Assembly: GCA_902783795.1 (NCBI GenBank) | Contig: CACZSO010000307.1 | Location: 1-7,879, forward strand | DNA from: an uncultured Eubacteriales bacterium | GTDB taxonomy: Bacteria; Bacillota; Clostridia; Lachnospirales; Lachnospiraceae | Length of the DNA stretch: 7,879 bases | Reading direction: 5' to 3' | Shown: piece after piece, positions 5,627 to 7,879 of the stretch | Position numbering within the stretch: the first letter of the stretch is position 1 | How the letters are laid out: the number at the start of each line of letters is the position of its first letter | Made by a program: the position numbers and the translations under genes | Notes under the pieces: generated by a model | The model's database searches: none | The model's input: only the letters and a program-made list of their open reading frames with translations | Told to the model about the DNA's origin: nothing

Positions 5627-7879
5627 CAGTTCAGCTGTCCTTCCAGGATCTCTTCCGCCTTCTTAAGCGCTTCTTCAATGCCTGCCGGGTTCTTGCCGCC
5701 GGCCTGTGCCATGTTGGGACGGCCGCCGCCGCCACCGCCTACCAAAGATGCGATGGCTTTAATGATATTCCCTGCATGGGCGCCTTTTTTGACTGCCTCA
5801 TCCGTACAGCTGACGATAAGATTAGCTTTTCCCTGGAAGTCTGATGCCAGCACCAGGACACCGCCGTCGATCTTCTCTTTCAGGCTGTCGCCCAGATTTC
5901 TCAGCTCATTCATATCCATGTCACTGACGGAAGATGCCAGGAAGGGAAGGCCTTTCACAGTCTTTACCTGGTCCATGATATCTGCCGTCTTGCCGGAAGC
6001 TATCTCGCTCTTAAGCTTTTCATTCTCTGCCGAGAGTTCTTTCATTTCTTTTGTCAGGCTGACCAGTCTGTCATGTAAAAGCGCCGGTGTAGACCTGACC
6101 ACAGCAGCTGCCTCTTTGAAAGAAGCTTCCATAGCCTGATAATAGGCAAAAACATTGTCCGATGTAATGGCTTCGATACGTCTCACACCAGCAGCGATGC
6201 CGTTCTCTGAAAGGATCTTGAATACCGCGATATCCGCTGTGTTCTTTACGTGGGTGCCGCCGCAGAATTCCACAGAATCTCCCATGGAAACCACCCGGAC
6301 CGTTTCCCCGTATTTTTCGCCGAAAAGCGCCATGGCGCCTTTCTTTCTGGCATCTTCTAAAGCCATGACTTCCGTGATGACAGGAAGTGAAGCGCGGATA
6401 TCCTGATTCACCAGTTCTTCCACCTGCTTCAGTTCTTCCTGGGACATGGCCTGGAAATGGGTAAAGTCAAAACGGAGGTGCTGAGCATTATTTTCTGAAC
6501 CTGCCTGCTCTACATGAGTGCCCAGGACAGTCCTCAGGGCTTTCTGTAAAAGGTGGGTAGCGGAATGGTTGGCGCAGGTCTTTCTGCGGTTTTCCGCATC
6601 CGCCTTCAAGGTTACGATATCATTGACAGAAAGGCTGCCGGACTCCATATAACCCATATGGCCGGTCTTCTGTCCCTGCAGCTTCACCGTTTCTGTTACC
6701 ACAAAACGGCCATGAGCATTTTCGATCACGCCGAAATCACCGGTCTGGCCGCCCATAGTGGCATAGAAAGGTGTTTCTTTCGTGATCACACAGCCCTTAT
6801 CCCCTTCTTCCAGGGTCTCCGGTAAGGTACCGTAATCCTCTGCATCTTCCGGATCGCGACAGACTAAAGCTGTGACCACAGACTCATCTTCTGTCTTTCC
6901 ATAGCCGGTAAATTCAGAGGCAAGAGAAGCATCGAGCTCATCATAAGCTGTCGCATCTTTACCCATGTAGTTTGTCACTTTCCGGGCATTTCTTGCGGTG
7001 GTCTTCTGGTTTTCCATGGCTTCATCAAAACCTGCTTCATCCAGGGTGCATCCGTTTTCAGCCAGGATCTCTTCCGTCAGGTCTCTCGGGAAACCATAAG
7101 TGTCATAGAGGCGGAAAGCATCTTCTCCGGAAAGTACGGTCTTACCTTCTTTTTTGAGAGATTCGATCTCATCATTCAAAAGGGAAAGGCCGGTATCGAT
7201 GGTCCGGTTGAACTTATTCTCTTCTTCTGTGATGACAGCCAGGATCATGGCCTGCTTTTCTTCCAGTTCGGGATAACCGCCCTTGGAGGTCTCGATGACG
7301 GTCTTCGCAAGTTCTGAAAGGAAAGTTCCATGAACGCCTAAGAGACGTCCATGACGGGAAGCTCTTCTTAACAGCCGTCTCAGCACATAGCCGCGGCCGT
7401 TATTAGACGGCATGATGCCGTCGGAGATCATGAAGGTCACGGAACGAATATGATCTGTAATGATACGGATGGAGATATCCTTCTCTTCGTCTGTTTTATA
7501 CGCTGTGCCGGTGATCTCGCCCACTTTTTCCGTCAGGGAATGCAGGGTGTCGATGTCAAAGATGGAGTCCACATCCTGGACCACTACCGCCAGCCGCTCT
7601 AAACCCATGCCGGTGTCAATGTTCTTCTGAGACAGGGCCTCGTAATTTCCGTGGCCGTCATTATTGAACTGGGTGAACACATTGTTCCAGACTTCCATAT
7701 AACGGTCGCAGTCACAGCCTACGGTGCAGGTAGGCTTGCCGCAGCCGTATTTCTCGCCGCGGTCATAATAGATCTCAGAACAGGGGCCGCAGGGACCAGC
7801 GCCATGTTCCCAGAAATTATCTTCTTTGCCAAAACGGAAGATCCTTTCCGCCGGGATGCCTTCCTGCTCATGCCAGATA
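5626..7879 (-). CDS. alaS: Alanyl-tRNA synthetase AlaS, 5' end outside window
   Basis: AlaS attaches alanine to tRNA-Ala and removes mischarged serine or glycine. About 750 residues are visible, and the frame stays open to the window edge. Compared with a usual length near 875, roughly 125 N-terminal residues are missing. Numbering from the first visible codon (7878), the remaining catalytic part has GAGPCGPCSE (26-35), a Cys-rich insert with Cys46, 51, 55 and 57, and then EVWNNVF. The tRNA-recognition region follows (NNGRGYVLRRLLRR near 159-172). The editing domain has FYATMGGQTGDFG (371-383), the zinc motif HSATH (His438, His442) and CGGTH (Cys539, His543). The C-terminal DHHA1-like domain carries the glycine-rich GGGGGGRPNMAQAGG. 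The first internal ATG (7698) is not the start, because family motifs continue upstream of it. It is the first visible gene of the operon; any promoter or T-box leader lies beyond the window. Confidence 0.98.
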   Translation of the reverse strand, partial: IWHEQEGIPAERIFRFGKEDNFWEHGAGPCGPCSEIYYDRGEKYGCGKPTCTVGCDCDRYMEVWNNVFTQFNNDGHGNYEALSQKNIDTGMGLERLAVVVQDVDSIFDIDTLHSLTEKVGEITGTAYKTDEEKDISIRIITDHIRSVTFMISDGIMPSNNGRGYVLRRLLRRASRHGRLLGVHGTFLSELAKTVIETSKGGYPELEEKQAMILAVITEEENKFNRTIDTGLSLLNDEIESLKKEGKTVLSGEDAFRLYDTYGFPRDLTEEILAENGCTLDEAGFDEAMENQKTTARNARKVTNYMGKDATAYDELDASLASEFTGYGKTEDESVVTALVCRDPEDAEDYGTLPETLEEGDKGCVITKETPFYATMGGQTGDFGVIENAHGRFVVTETVKLQGQKTGHMGYMESGSLSVNDIVTLKADAENRRKTCANHSATHLLQKALRTVLGTHVEQAGSENNAQHLRFDFTHFQAMSQEELKQVEELVNQDIRASLPVITEVMALEDARKKGAMALFGEKYGETVRVVSMGDSVEFCGGTHVKNTADIAVFKILSENGIAAGVRRIEAITSDNVFAYYQAMEASFKEAAAVVRSTPALLHDRLVSLTKEMKELSAENEKLKSEIASGKTADIMDQVKTVKGLPFLASSVSDMDMNELRNLGDSLKEKIDGGVLVLASDFQGKANLIVSCTDEAVKKGAHAGNIIKAIASLVGGGGGGRPNMAQAGGKNPAGIEEALKKAEEILEGQLN

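Noticed and set aside
5716..5744. GCC/CCG repeat run resembling a microsatellite
   Set aside because: It encodes the conserved glycine-rich stretch of the AlaS C-terminal domain, a normal family feature.

Overview
The window is a compact block of bacterial housekeeping genes, all on the minus strand, so transcription runs from high to low coordinates. Several features suggest a Clostridia genome, most likely Lachnospiraceae: strong AAGGAG-type ribosome binding sites, a SecG ending right after its second membrane segment, a Firmicutes-type RecU resolvase, and a second type IIA topoisomerase B/A pair away from dnaA-recF. The family placement is inference from remembered protein style, not from a search. 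The window shows no insertion sequence, prophage, CRISPR array or other sign of transfer.

In transcription order, the right half (7879 to 3551) looks like one operon. It holds alaS (alanyl-tRNA synthetase, 5' end cut by the window), an unrecognised two-helix membrane protein whose ATG shares one base with the alaS stop, an RluA/RluC-type 23S rRNA pseudouridine synthase 7 nt further on, and recU (Holliday junction resolvase), which starts at a TTG inside the synthase gene. Next comes a small unit with its own extended -10 promoter: tRNA-Leu(CAA) followed by secG, closed by a clear intrinsic terminator. smpB (trans-translation) follows directly. The rnr gene that often sits between secG and smpB in Firmicutes is absent here.

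The left part (2483 to 1) is a topoisomerase operon. A near-consensus sigma-A promoter drives a 636-residue GyrB/ParE-family subunit, followed after 18 nt by a GyrA/ParC-family subunit whose first 156 codons are visible. Position and some motifs favour topoisomerase IV (parE-parC) over gyrase, but this is not proven.

Most genes serve translation (alaS, tRNA-Leu, rRNA modification, smpB), with protein export (secG) and chromosome maintenance (recU, parE, parC) alongside. I found no exotic system. The most unusual non-coding signal is a 20-bp inverted repeat with one mismatch, centred near the predicted start of the topoisomerase transcript, with the -10 box in its loop and the -35 box overlapping one arm. 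The main protein of unknown function is the membrane protein coupled to alaS.
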